Below are positions 11,631 to 21,652 of a stretch of 64,000 bases of DNA, piece by piece. The translations under genes were made by a program, and so were the position numbers. Source of the stretch: Adiantum capillus-veneris (Eukaryota; Streptophyta; Polypodiopsida; Polypodiales; Pteridaceae); contig CM043952.1 in the NCBI GenBank assembly GCA_014529385.2, positions 157,579,057 through 157,643,056 of the forward strand. Reading direction: 5' to 3'. Numbering within the stretch: position 1 is the stretch's first letter; every line of letters begins with the position of its first letter. The notes beneath the pieces are model-generated. The model had not been told where the DNA came from. It made no database searches and worked only from the letters and a program-made list of their open reading frames with translations.

Positions 11631-12250
11631 TGTTACAAAACTTGGCACCCTCCTAATGTATGTGATTAACTGCAATTTGGATAGCTGGCGTAATGGTTAA
11701 TTATGTATTTTCTATTTGATTTTACTAATAGTGAGTTGATGATGATTTGTAGATTGAAAATTTGGGAGTTGAAAAGGAGGCGCTGGCCAATAATAACCAT
11801 CTCTCGCTCATTTTACCTTTGCATAGTATTTTAGACTTTTTATTCAATAAGACGTTATGACTGCTTGTAAATAGCTCTAGTGAGAACTCACCCTTATGGG
11901 ACATGCAATAAGTGATGTGCTCCAATCAAGTACTAAAGTGGACTAGATATAAAAGAGGGGCCTCCAATTAATTTGGCACCCAAAAACTCAAATAATAAAT
12001 TAAATACCAAACTCCATAAGAAGGGGTGCCTAGAGTTAGGGGTTAGGATTCTACGCCATTCACTTGCAAGATTCTCTGCTCTCCTCTCTTAAACTGTGCT
12101 AAGTCATGTTGTGTTCTCTCTAATCATGTCTACATCTCTTACAATCTCTTACACTTTGTCTTTGTGGATGAGCTTGTATAGATATCTCTATCTAAAATCT
12201 CATGCTATGAATCATGCACATACTCAAGGAGATATGCTCTAGTATCTGAT
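11631..12250 (+). repeat. Gypsy 3' LTR (right end uncertain)
   Basis: A purine run GGTGGAAGAGA (11620-11630) lies directly before TGTTACAAAAC at 11631, the arrangement of a polypurine tract and LTR start, 38 bp after the last stop. A TATA box (TATAAAA, 11948-11954) and an AATAAAT-type signal near 11994 fit U3 and R. The 3' limit could not be fixed because neither a second LTR nor a target duplication was found. Confidence 0.6.
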
Positions 12251-12668
12251 TAGCAAAACTGAGATATTCTCCACCCAAATATTAAATTATAAGGGTTGAT
12301 TCTCCACTCCACAATATTTCAAGGTTTGAAATTATAAATATGGATAAAAGTCATTCTCTCTTTTCCTTTACTTTCAAAAGGACTTCAAAATTCTTTACTG
12401 CACTCGCCATCTTTTTCAAGGACTTCACAATTCATTTACTGCACCCTTTTCCTAAACCATAATAATGTAGAGTTAAACCTCCAGCTTTTGATACACCCAT
12501 ATTGTATTGTCACAAATATATATTACGACCCTCCATATATAGATATAAGTAATCAAAACATCAGACATCTATCCCTTGTAGGAAGAACTTTATGCAAAAC
12601 ACATTCAGAACAAATAGCTAGAGCCGAACATACAACACTTTGCATCACTTGTATCTAAGAGTGCATAC

Positions 12669-12717
<49 letters not shown>

Positions 12718-13492
12718 AAATCCACATATAAGAAGGAAGAAAATGCAACATTGTATTTAAAAAAATTCCTTAAAATTTTGAAAAGAACTAAGATCAACCT
12801 AGAGTAATGCTCTATTACAACACATATAGCTATGCACCAAACATTTCACGATGGATTTAAAGTAATAACAAACTTCTTGATGTTGTGCTCTTTGAGTCAA
12901 TTTCATATTGTAATAATAAAGCTGAAAATAAATTTCACGTGCTCTTGTAGTAATTTAAGAAGTTTGGAATCAAATGGACATCTTCCACTCTAGAAGTAGG
13001 ATTAAGTACATTGTTGCAAAAACATTCAGAACTATGGAAATGAGAACAAAAATGGCATAATCACAAGATTTGACTTGAAGGAAAGAAGTGATGAATGGTG
13101 AGATTTTTGAGTCACCTTCTTTAAACACATAATTTGTGCTTCCTTGCATCATGGCCCAAAATTCTCACCTTCCACCTATTTGGCCTAAGAAAGGATGGAC
13201 TCGAATGAGGCACCCAAATTCTCAATTTGGCAATATGGGGACTATGAAAGGGATTTACAAGATGAAAAGGCTGCGTGTAGCACAAAATGCGGCCAACTAC
13301 TTGTTTATTTTGTCTAGGTAACATGGTAACTGGCTAAACCAGATCAATCTTGAAGAAAATGAGGACTTGAGCAATGGCTTCATGGACTGACAAAAAATGA
13401 CACTAACTTAAATTGCATGGCCCCATGGTTATTGAAATCACTCAAGATTTGTGTTTTTCATGCATGATGAAGGAATGTCTGGAGTGTTTGTG
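12250..13492. other. Intergenic stretch between the gypsy LTR and the laccase stop codon
   Basis: AT-rich sequence without a recognised gene. It holds a GA microsatellite at 12671-12714. The part nearest the laccase (13200-13492) should include that gene's 3' untranslated region, but no clear polyadenylation signal was chosen. An open frame at 13136-13321 has no recognisable product. Confidence 0.5.
12671..12714. repeat. (GA)n microsatellite
   Basis: About 44 bp of pure GA. Confidence 0.95.
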
Positions 13493-16010
13493 CTAGCAAA
13501 CTGGAAAGTCCGATGGTGGGGGAGGTAGCGTCTCACTTGGGCCGACCCCATTCAATGTTATGAAAGCCATGTTCATCCCCCATGATGTATGAATATCGAA
13601 GTGGCAATGTACAAACCACACGCCTGCATAACAAGAAAAAAAATCATCAAAACATGCCATCATGTTGCGCTTTGTAGCATTTCTTGTGCCATCTACAAGC
13701 ATCATCTGAGTTGCATTTTCATACAGAGGTGGTGACCTTAGTTTGAAGTGCAATAATCCTCTAGATAACTTCCATGGACACTATTTTTCTTCAAATTGTG
13801 AAGGTTTTCTTGTTAAATGATTTTAGAAAAAATAATAAACACAAAATTCATCACACTTTTTTTGTGGAGATCAAAGAATAGTTCTCTTATGTATTATGGT
13901 TTATGACATTGAAATTAAGCTAAAAATTACTTTCAACTATGAAATTCCTTATTTTGCATGGGCAAAATAATTCACTAAGTAAAGATGATCATAGACAACA
14001 TGTTTGATGGAGCAAGTTATTAGATATACATCGTTCTCAGAATAAACAAATCTACACAAATGGATTTCAATACCACTGTATACCCAAAGGTCAAACATAT
14101 TAAAAAAATCAGTTATTAAATAAGAAGAAATCAGTTACCAAAAGACATCAATCTAAAAAAGAATAAATGTAAATATAAAGATACAAAAGTATGTTTTACA
14201 ATGTGAATATCTCCTAACAAATTCTTCCACAAAAATATATTATAAAAGGCTACTTTATTGAGGTTTTTAGATAAGAGAGATATCCTTAAGAAACTGTCTA
14301 CTTAAAACCCAACATTGGCACTAGGGAGATGCACCTAATTTGGTTTTGCGTTTGAAATAGGCACTTAAGAGTAGATGAGGTACATATTGGTATAGAGTCT
14401 GATAATGAAGCAATGATAACTTTAAGAGCGCCACACATTGTACTTGGATTAAGGAGCTACAATATGATTAATTGTCAAGGGAAGACAACTACCACATGGG
14501 AGGGGTAAGAGGTAAGTCTTCATTGAAGTGAGATTTTGACGTAACTATAGCAAATGCACACATGTATTGGGGGCCGTCGCAGGAGAGGAGAGGAGAGGAG
14601 GAGGGGGGGGGGGGGGGGGGGGGGGGGGGTGTTGGTTTGCGAATCCAATTGCACCTCTTTCAGGTGCATTTAGAGGAGGGAGGAGGGGTAACTGTTTTAG
14701 AGGGTAACTTAAAACAGTTACCCCTCCTCATGTGGAGTCCTTACAAGGTTTTTATAAAAAAGTTACGAAAGTTCATGAAAATGGCAAGTCCTTAACTTGA
14801 AAGGAAGCTGCATTTAGAATCACATAAGTATGATAATTAAAGATAGCAGCCTCAAGAAAAGTTTTCAATCACAATGATCAATCTACACCTGAAAGAGTGG
14901 CTCAAAAAACCCCTACATTTAGAAGTTTCAAATAATGCCAACTCTGAGTCTATTTATTGTGAGGCTTCATCCTTTAGTACATTTAATTAAATCTCGTTAT
15001 TTTTGAGATTTTTACATGGTTCAAATAGCCCCCCCGCCCCCCCCCCCCCCCCCCCCCCTCCCTCTCATATTGTGGTTAGATGTGCTCTTATTCTTTTGTC
15101 TCACGCTAAAAGGCAGGCATGTCGATTCTCTCGCTTTCTTGGTCGCTATTGCTACCATATGCTTTTCTAGATATTATTATATCATCGATGTTTCTCGCTA
15201 GGGCAACAAAACAGCAGGGTACTGTAAGCTTTTTTGTATGCTGTGTTGTTAGCACTTTTGGGTAGGCTTGTACAATAGGCTTATACAGGCTTGATTGCTT
15301 CAACCTTTGGCCAACGCATTGCTCTTGCTTCACGCTGCTAGGGCAAACTACCGATTGCTACCATCCTATTCTCGTTAAGCTTAGATATAAGAAAAGATAT
15401 AAACCTACATATGAGATATATTAGAGTTAATCGATGGTATTTGAAAGTTTTACATAAAATTCTGTAAATTTTGTAGGTTTTCTCACCTTCAAAAACTTGG
15501 CAAAATTCAAATTTTGTGTAGGGTTATAGGGTTACACTAAACGTACGCTTTTTTACCACAAGAGTGAAAGAAAAATCATTTTTACAACCTTACACAAGTA
15601 GGGCCCTCCAATTTTTCTTTAAGCTTAGGTATGAAAAAACACAAAACAAACCTACATATGAGATATATTAGAGTTAAACTGAGTGTATTTGAAAGTTTTA
15701 CATCAAGTTTCTATAATTTTTAAAGATATTCTCACCTTCAAATTTAAAAATTGAGAGGTAAAAGTCAAAATTTGTATGTGGGATTACACTAACCTTAGGC
15801 TCTTTTCGAGCACTAAACCTCAAGAGTCAAAGCACTCTTCAAAGAAAATCATTTTTACATCCTTACACAAGTAGGGGAAAACAAGAAATCTATATATAAA
15901 CTGTATTTGGAAATTTCATTATTGAAAATAGAAATGAATAGGTTAAATGCTATGTTGGTAAGAACCACAATGTAATAAATTGATCAAAATATATCCAAAA
16001 GCAAATTTCT

Positions 16011-16054
<44 letters not shown>

Positions 16055-19000
16055 AGACTAGTATGCTACTAATTGCATCCTACATTTTATGTGTTTCACA
16101 AGGAGATGTCATGCTTATTAGAAGAGACCTGTTATGTATACCAAAAAATTTAAAAGGAATCTTTCAATTTTTTAGCCTTTACCTTTTTTTAAGCCATCTA
16201 GGAATACCTTTTCTTAGATTTTTTTAGCTATTAGGAATACTTTGTGTGTGGTTCAACAGATCTGAAAGAAATGACACCCAAATTATGAATGGATATATGT
16301 GTAAGAAAATCCTGAGAATTTGCTACTTTTCAAGACACTGTTGTCTTGTAATAGTCTTAATTGAGTTGTGTATTAAAAACACAAGCAAAATTAGCTTACC
16401 TCGTTCAACTGATCCTTGGGTTTTATATATAGGAGGTAGATACATTGGACCTAGCCATTTATTTGGTAATCTATGTCATATCCCAAACATTAGCCTTAAA
16501 ATAGGATTGACTTTTTGGATTGTTTCATTCATCTCCCTTATTTGTATATAAACACATTTGAAAAATTTATATATACACTTCTATTAGTTTTTCATAGAAA
16601 TGTCTTTTTGTAAGAAATTATGCACTTAAAATTTTTCTTAATGAAATTATAAGATGGTACAAGTTTGAAACCTTGAAAATGTTTAGTTGATGGATATTGG
16701 CCTATAAATGCGTTATAGACCTTAAGTTTTTTCCCGTAGCCTCATCATGTTAATGAAAAAGGCTTTGAAATACCAAAATTTTGTTCAAGAATTTGATTTT
16801 TTTATTATAAAAAAAATCTAGTATCGTAATTAAGCTATGAAGCTTAATTTTTTACTATAATAAGTTTTTTTCTATCCATACACCTTGAAATCTATGCAAA
16901 ATCTTATTTTGATGAAGTTATATTCAATTTATAAAGTTTTTGTTAAAACTGTATTAAATTTTTATGATTTTTTCATCTTAAAACTTATCAACATAACCTT
17001 AATTTGGAATTAATTTTAGAAAAAGTAAAATTAGGCTACGTTCTTCACCTCATAGCTGACCTAAGGTATGAACGTACTTTCGAGGTTTTTGTCTAGCTTC
17101 ACCAAAAAATTATAACAAGTTGCTAGAAAAACGGGACTTAGTGTCTCAAAACACTTATATGTTAGATTACAAGACTAGTATTAACTGTATGTGAATTCTG
17201 ACTCTTCTCCTGACAATCCAATTGCAAAAAAGACCGATAACTCCCACCATTTCACTCACGTGTGTGATCAAACTAATGAAATCAAATCATTCGCGTCAAA
17301 CCTCCTTTTACAATTACTATCGTCATGTGAGGTATTTATTAAGTTTACTTTGATTAATCCCATCTTTTCGTGTGAATGGTTGAAATCAGGGCTAGAAAAA
17401 AACATTTTTCCTAACCGAAGAAAATTAGGGCAAACTTGAAACTCTCTCGATTTTTAGATCAAAATTTGAAGCTTTTGCCGATAATTACACTAAAACTTGT
17501 GAAAATTTCTCGGTTTTCTTCAAGGCAAGCTCAAAATCTAACCTGGATTTTGAAATTTCAACCGGTTAAAATACACAAGACCCCGGTTTTTTTCCAACAC
17601 TGGTTGAAATCTTCCTTTGCTTTTGGTTTGTCAATGCGTCCCTTTATTTCAACATCTTAGATGTCTTCATAGTTTTTCCGTTTTATTGTTTTAGAATGCG
17701 ATTGTGAGCTTTTACCTTGCTAAAAAAACAAGGCAAGTACATTTCTCATTGGATCTTATATTTTAGTTTCTTTTGGATAGTAACTTTAAGCAAATTTTAT
17801 CCCCACTTTCTTTGATATTTTAGCTTCTTTTGGCATGTGTATGTTGAGAATCATTGCACATGAGTACACGTGTGCGTATACATACGCGTGCACACACACA
17901 CACACACACACAAAGAGAACAAAATTAATTTTTAGACAAATTATAACTTTTTGTAATATATATTTTATTTTTCTCTTTCTCACTAGTTTAAATATAAAGT
18001 ATTTCTAATGGCTTCAAAAAATATATATTCACTGCTACCTCTACCTGAATAATAAAAGGCACTCTAAAGAAAAGAAATCGTTGAAAGAATAATAAAGTAG
18101 AAAAAGAACACAAACATACGAAAATACAATAGACCATCTATTCTATATATTAAGAAGAGAGATATTCAAAGGGCCATGTGACGCAATTTCCTTTATCCAG
18201 TAGTGTGGCCCTACATCTTCGGCTAACAGTGCGCACGCAAGGGGAGAGAGAGAGAGAGGGAGGCGGCCTTCGGGGAGACGGCCGAAGGCCGCCGGCCACA
18301 CTAGTCTCTTTTTACATGGACACAAAATGTCTCTTGACTTTTCATTGATTTCATGTGTCTTTTCATGTCCTAAGTGACCCTTCACATTAAGTGCATTTCC
18401 TAACCGACCTTTCACATGACACATATGCACTTAATATGTTTTGAAAAGATTGTTATTTATTCGAAACTTGGGGGACCCTAACTAAAAGGCCGGTCATTTT
18501 AAATTCTAAATTGAATTGTTACTAAACCATATAAGCATAATCATTTGAGTAATTAACTTTTAGAGCATAAAAAATAGAAGGCGAAGAGGAGTACCAGGTC
18601 AAAAACGAACAGCAGTCCGATCAGTTTTAATTTAACCTTTAGAGCAGAAAAAATTAGAAGGGGAAGGAGAGGAGTACCAGGGTTCACAGCTCGGAAGCGA
18701 ACAGCAGCCCAACCGCCAAAGGGCACAGACACGGTGTTACGGTAGACGGGGTTGACGAGGTTGAAGGAGGCAGGGTCGGAGGAAGCATTGTAGGTGCCAT
18801 TGCCCATGCCCACGATGTAGAAGTTCTGCCCATGCAAGTGGATGGGGTGCGACTCGAAGAAGAGTGTGGCTGTGTCCTGCCATACCACCTGCACCGTGCT
18901 GTTGAAGGGAATCACGCGCACCCGTGTCCCTGGCAGGGCCGCCTTGTTGTCCGGATTCACCGCAGTGTAGTCGTACTGAAACAATGGCACATCAGGGAAG

Positions 19001-21429
19001 TCCGTTGTGTACACGCCGCTGATGTTGTTGTAATAGGCCTGCACACAAGAAGATTTAGAAATTTTCTCATGTAGGAAAACGGAGTCTTTTCCAGTGTTTT
19101 CCATACAATGAATAACATCCTGAGCTTCTGCTTGAGAGGCCCCGCATACCTAGCTAGGTACGATTGGGAGCCGGTGACCCAGTGGTCCCCTGCCCCCAAT
19201 CGAACCTAGCTAGGTATGCGGTGTGTCTTTCACAGAAGCTAAGTCACAATGTGAGAATTATTGTGAGAATTTGTGCGAAACTTCTTATGGCAGAGTGCAA
19301 GGGCAATTTCACAATCACATCAAAATTAACCCTCTTTTATTGCCTGATGCGCGGCATCTTCATTTTTGCGTTTTGTTATGTTATATATACTAAAAAGGAA
19401 GGTTAGAGAAATGTCACATTGGTTGTAGCCTAGTAGTATATGATAAGCTCTGATTGTAACGAAGAATCCTTATAACGAGCTGGAGTGCAGCTATCAGCTT
19501 CCCCGTTCATGACAAGAACGTCTTCAACGCGGGCATGACAACATCATTTTGACAAGAAAAGTGCCCATCCTTTAACCCTGCGCCTACATTATTCTAGGCA
19601 TGTGCAAAGGATGCATGTCTTGCATCCTCTTTGATGTGAGAGAGCGTTTTTCTCACTATGTATATTACGCAAGACACGGGCTCCATGCCATTTACCTGTA
19701 CAAGTGATGTGAAGCTGCTCACCTGCAAAAGGGACACGTTGGGAGAAATGAAAGTGATGTTGCTCATGCTGGATCTGATGAGAGTGCCATTGGGTCCTGC
19801 ACATGTTTGGTTGGCTGGGCATGGCTGGAGCGAGTAGCCAACAGTGTGAAGCAAATCTATATCTGCAGTCTGTGGCACTTCATAGTAGTAGTACCCTAGT
19901 GAGTAATTCTTGCCCCTCAGACTGCCAAAAAAATTGTCCACATATGCAGTGTCGTTCACTGCTGGAAATGTCGGAAGCACTAACGGGGGTGATCCTACAG
20001 TTGCTCCAAAGTAATTCAGAATGGCAGTTGCTGTAATGTTGGGGTAAGGGACCACCGTTTGATTGGGCGGTGAGTAGACGGATACCGCCATGTAGTATTG
20101 CCCTATTGAGTTGTTAGTTGTCAAGAGCACATTGGTGGTCTGGCCCGGTGCAAGCACAACCACATCAGTCTCATAAGGCTCGATGTACTCTGCATCTGCT
20201 TCCACAACTGTCAGGCTGTGGTTGGCCACAGCAAAGTAAAAATGGAAGTTCATGCCCGCATTGATAAGCCTTAACATTATTCTCTCCCCTTGTACCGCAT
20301 TGTACACCACAGTCCCTAAAATGTACATTGCAAAAGGTATCAATCTTGCTCACAAAATGTTCCATATTCCAAATTTTAGAAGCAGGAGTTGAGGGCTTTA
20401 CCATTGGATGAGCAGTTGTAAAGGTCTCCTGGTTGCCCATTTATTGTGATGGCGTCAGAGATGTTATAACCTGCTCCTTGAGCCAAGGCTTGCGCGATGA
20501 TATCCTCGGTGTTTGCATTCCACCACTCACCTACAAATGTTATGAACCAAGACAAGCGGAAGGTTAGATTGCCATAATCTCTACAGAGCTTGCACAAATA
20601 TGTAAGCAAAGAAGAAAAGCTTCAAAGTGCAGAAAATTTACCGAAGATGACAGGGGGTAGTTCCAGGCGGGGCTTCTCAAATGGGTAGGCAACCTTATTT
20701 TTCTTGAGGATGATGAAGGCACCATAGACACTGGCTCTGAGCCAGCTCTGATGCGCATGCCAGAGGAGTGTGCCACGTTGGTCAATGATCTGAAATCGGT
20801 GCACATACGACCGATTGGTTTGGATGGGACATTGTGTAATGTAGGAAGGCCCATCCGCCCAACAAGACAGCAACTGCCGGACACCGTGCCTGTGTTTCAA
20901 CATGTCAAGATGGGATCCTTGTCACTCACAGCTTTAGCATTGCATAACGTACACAGAAATTCACAAATTCGTATAAAAGACAAATCAATTTGTTAAAATT
21001 TTGTTGGTTTTAACAAGCTTGAGCTCAAGGAATTAGTGATGAGCAAGAGGGTAGTAAATTTATTCTATCTAGGTGGCTTACCAATGAATGGTAATGTTGT
21101 AAGGAGATAGATTTGTGACATTGACCACCACCTTGTCTCCCTCCCTCACATAGCTGGTTGGCCCTGGAAATTCTCCGTTGACGGTGAGAAGGGCCTTCGT
21201 GTTGCAAAGGCGAGTTACATTGGTGGTTTGGACCTAAAAACACAGTTGAGAGGAAGTCTTAGAAGTAAACTTAGCTGAGCATGGGGTCTTGATAATGGTT
21301 GGATTTCAAACCATTTTACAAAAGTACCGTGAAGTTGAAGTAACGAGTCCTTGCAGCAACATTGCTACAAAGGGTCCCAAAGACAAAGAGTAACACAAAA
21401 TGACGAAGGTTGCAGAACAAGGTTGTCAT
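13493..21429 (-). CDS. Laccase (secreted plant multicopper oxidase), seven exons
   Basis: Exons by splice sites and frame: 21429-21328, 21233-21082, 20889-20642, 20530-20402, 20315-19723, 19038-18678, 13623-13493. They total 1716 nt, 571 residues plus TAG, normal for plant laccases; every intron is GT-AG. Residues 1-26 look like a signal peptide ([18 protein letters not shown]...), so the product should be apoplastic. All copper ligands are present: HWHG 84-87, WHAH 128-131, HPIHLHG 472-478, HCHFDIH 534-540. The end SDFPVC is typical. Laccases couple one-electron oxidation of phenols such as monolignols to reduction of O2 to water, at a T1 copper and a trinuclear centre. The residue ten after the T1 cysteine (C535) is Met545, whereas many plant laccases have Leu. 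Many N-X-S/T sites suggest glycosylation. Intron 6 is 5054 bp; the others are 86-684 bp. Confidence 0.93.
14603..14629. repeat. Poly-G tract
   Basis: About 27 consecutive G on the + strand after an AGG-rich lead, in laccase intron 6. On the transcribed pre-mRNA it is poly-C. Confidence 0.9.
15028..15058. repeat. Poly-C tract
   Basis: About 30 C on the + strand with a single G interruption near 15036, 0.4 kb from the poly-G tract and in opposite polarity; the laccase pre-mRNA would carry it as poly-G. Confidence 0.9.
15371..15875. repeat. Two tandem copies of a dispersed ~244-bp repeat
   Basis: Both copies (from about 15371 and 15615) contain aagcttag, then cctacatatgagatatatt, gtatttgaaagttttacat, ctcaccttcaaa, ttacactaa and atttttaca-ccttacacaag in the same order. 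The reverse complement of the second copy aligns with 29590-29990 on +, apart from a MITE inserted there. No coding potential. Confidence 0.7.
16013..16051. repeat. (CT)n microsatellite
   Basis: About 39 bp of pure CT within laccase intron 6. Confidence 0.95.
16663..16721. repeat. Dispersed repeat fragment (partner at 38297-38354)
   Basis: The segment from gtttgaaaccttgaaaatg through agttgatgg to atagacctt matches 38297-38354 with few changes. It is a short member of a dispersed family inside the laccase intron. Confidence 0.5.
17890..17912. repeat. (CA)n microsatellite
   Basis: Short CA run preceded by alternating purine-pyrimidine sequence (gtgtgcgtatacatacgcgtg). Confidence 0.9.
18137..18304 (+). 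mobile_element. Short non-autonomous Helitron-like element in the laccase intron
   Basis: Starts TCTATTCTATATATTAAG after an A and ends CACACTAG before a T, which fits insertion between A and T with TC and CTRR termini. A perfect 12-bp hairpin (GGCGGCCTTCGG at 18262-18273, its complement at 18282-18293, 8-nt loop) ends 11 nt before the CTAG terminus, as in Helitron 3' ends. There is no coding sequence. At 168 bp it is unusually short, so it may be an internally deleted derivative. All three hallmarks are visible; family membership is inferred. Confidence 0.65.
19123..19240. repeat. 118-bp foldback (inverted repeat) in laccase intron 5
   Basis: The ends agcttctg (19123) and cagaagct (19233) are complementary. 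The inner arms ccgcatacctagctaggt and its complement continue through cgattggg, giving arms of about 55 bp with a mismatched stretch and a short centre near 19181. The transcript could form a long hairpin. It may be a small foldback transposon; no duplicated flank was identified. Confidence 0.75.
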
Positions 21430-21448
21430 GATGCTGTTGGTGTAGTTC

Positions 21449-21449
<1 letters not shown>

Positions 21450-21480
<31 letters not shown>
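21450..21480. repeat. (GT)n microsatellite just upstream of the laccase start codon
   Basis: About 30 bp of GT on + (CA on the gene's strand), beginning about 20 bp upstream of the ATG at 21429, so it probably lies in the 5' untranslated region. Confidence 0.9.
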
Positions 21481-21481
<1 letters not shown>

Positions 21482-21544
21482 GTGGGGGGGGAGAGTGTAT
21501 TGTGCGTTTATGGGGGATCCTAGCAATAAGCCTCGGTTTCAATT

Positions 21545-21552
21545 CATTTATA
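21545..21552 (-). promoter_or_regulatory. Possible laccase TATA box
   Basis: TATAAATG on the minus strand, about 116 bp upstream of the laccase ATG, with a CA repeat between. Position and sequence suit a TATA box; no transcription start can be read from the sequence. Confidence 0.35.
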
Positions 21553-21598
21553 CAGGAGCATACTGCAAAAGCATGTGTGTGAGTGTTTGTCGAGGGTG

Positions 21599-21610
<12 letters not shown>

Positions 21611-21646
<36 letters not shown>
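21611..21646. repeat. (GA)n microsatellite upstream of laccase
   Basis: About 36 bp of GA on + (CT on the gene's strand) about 180 bp upstream of the ATG, directly next to a CA run. CT-rich tracts are common near plant promoters; a role here is inference. Confidence 0.95.
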
Positions 21647-21648
<2 letters not shown>

Positions 21649-21652
21649 CTCT

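Larger units (their letters stand above)
2238..12250 (+). mobile_element. Decayed Ty3/gypsy chromovirus-type LTR retrotransposon, split by a copia insertion
   Basis: Reading left to right on the + strand are gag, protease, reverse transcriptase, RNase H, integrase and a C-terminal chromodomain-like segment, followed by a purine tract and the start of a 3' LTR. This order with a chromodomain is that of chromoviruses. The coding frame is broken by many stops and frameshifts. A copia element (3925-9455) sits inside the RT region; without it and one copy of the CCTAG duplication, the RT frame continues. The left limit is arbitrary because no 5' LTR was recognised, and the right end of the 3' LTR is uncertain by a few hundred bases. 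Confidence 0.85.
13624..18677 (-). other. Laccase intron 6 (5.05 kb) with embedded repeats
   Basis: Donor CCTG|GTACTC at 18677 and acceptor TTATGCAG at 13624 join NP-G to VWFVHC in frame. The intron is AT-rich and contains a poly-G run, a poly-C run, a pair of ~244-bp tandem repeats, CT and CA microsatellites and a 168-bp Helitron-like element. No coding sequence was recognised inside it. Confidence 0.85.

Noticed and set aside
2238-12250. Endogenous pararetrovirus
   Set aside because: The chromodomain, integrase and LTR structure identify Ty3/gypsy retrotransposons; no movement or coat protein motif was seen.
14562-14795. Open frame with a poly-Gly run
   Set aside because: Poly-G tract inside laccase intron 6; no other coding signal.
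18553-18677. Extension of laccase exon 6 as a retained open frame
   Set aside because: The frame continues past the conserved NPG, but the donor GTACTC at 18677 and the in-frame join to VWFVHCH at 13623 give the correct copper-site sequence.
19141-19222. tRNA gene or tRNA-derived SINE suggested by aggttcgattggg
   Set aside because: No A box at the right distance and no cloverleaf; the segment is explained by the foldback.
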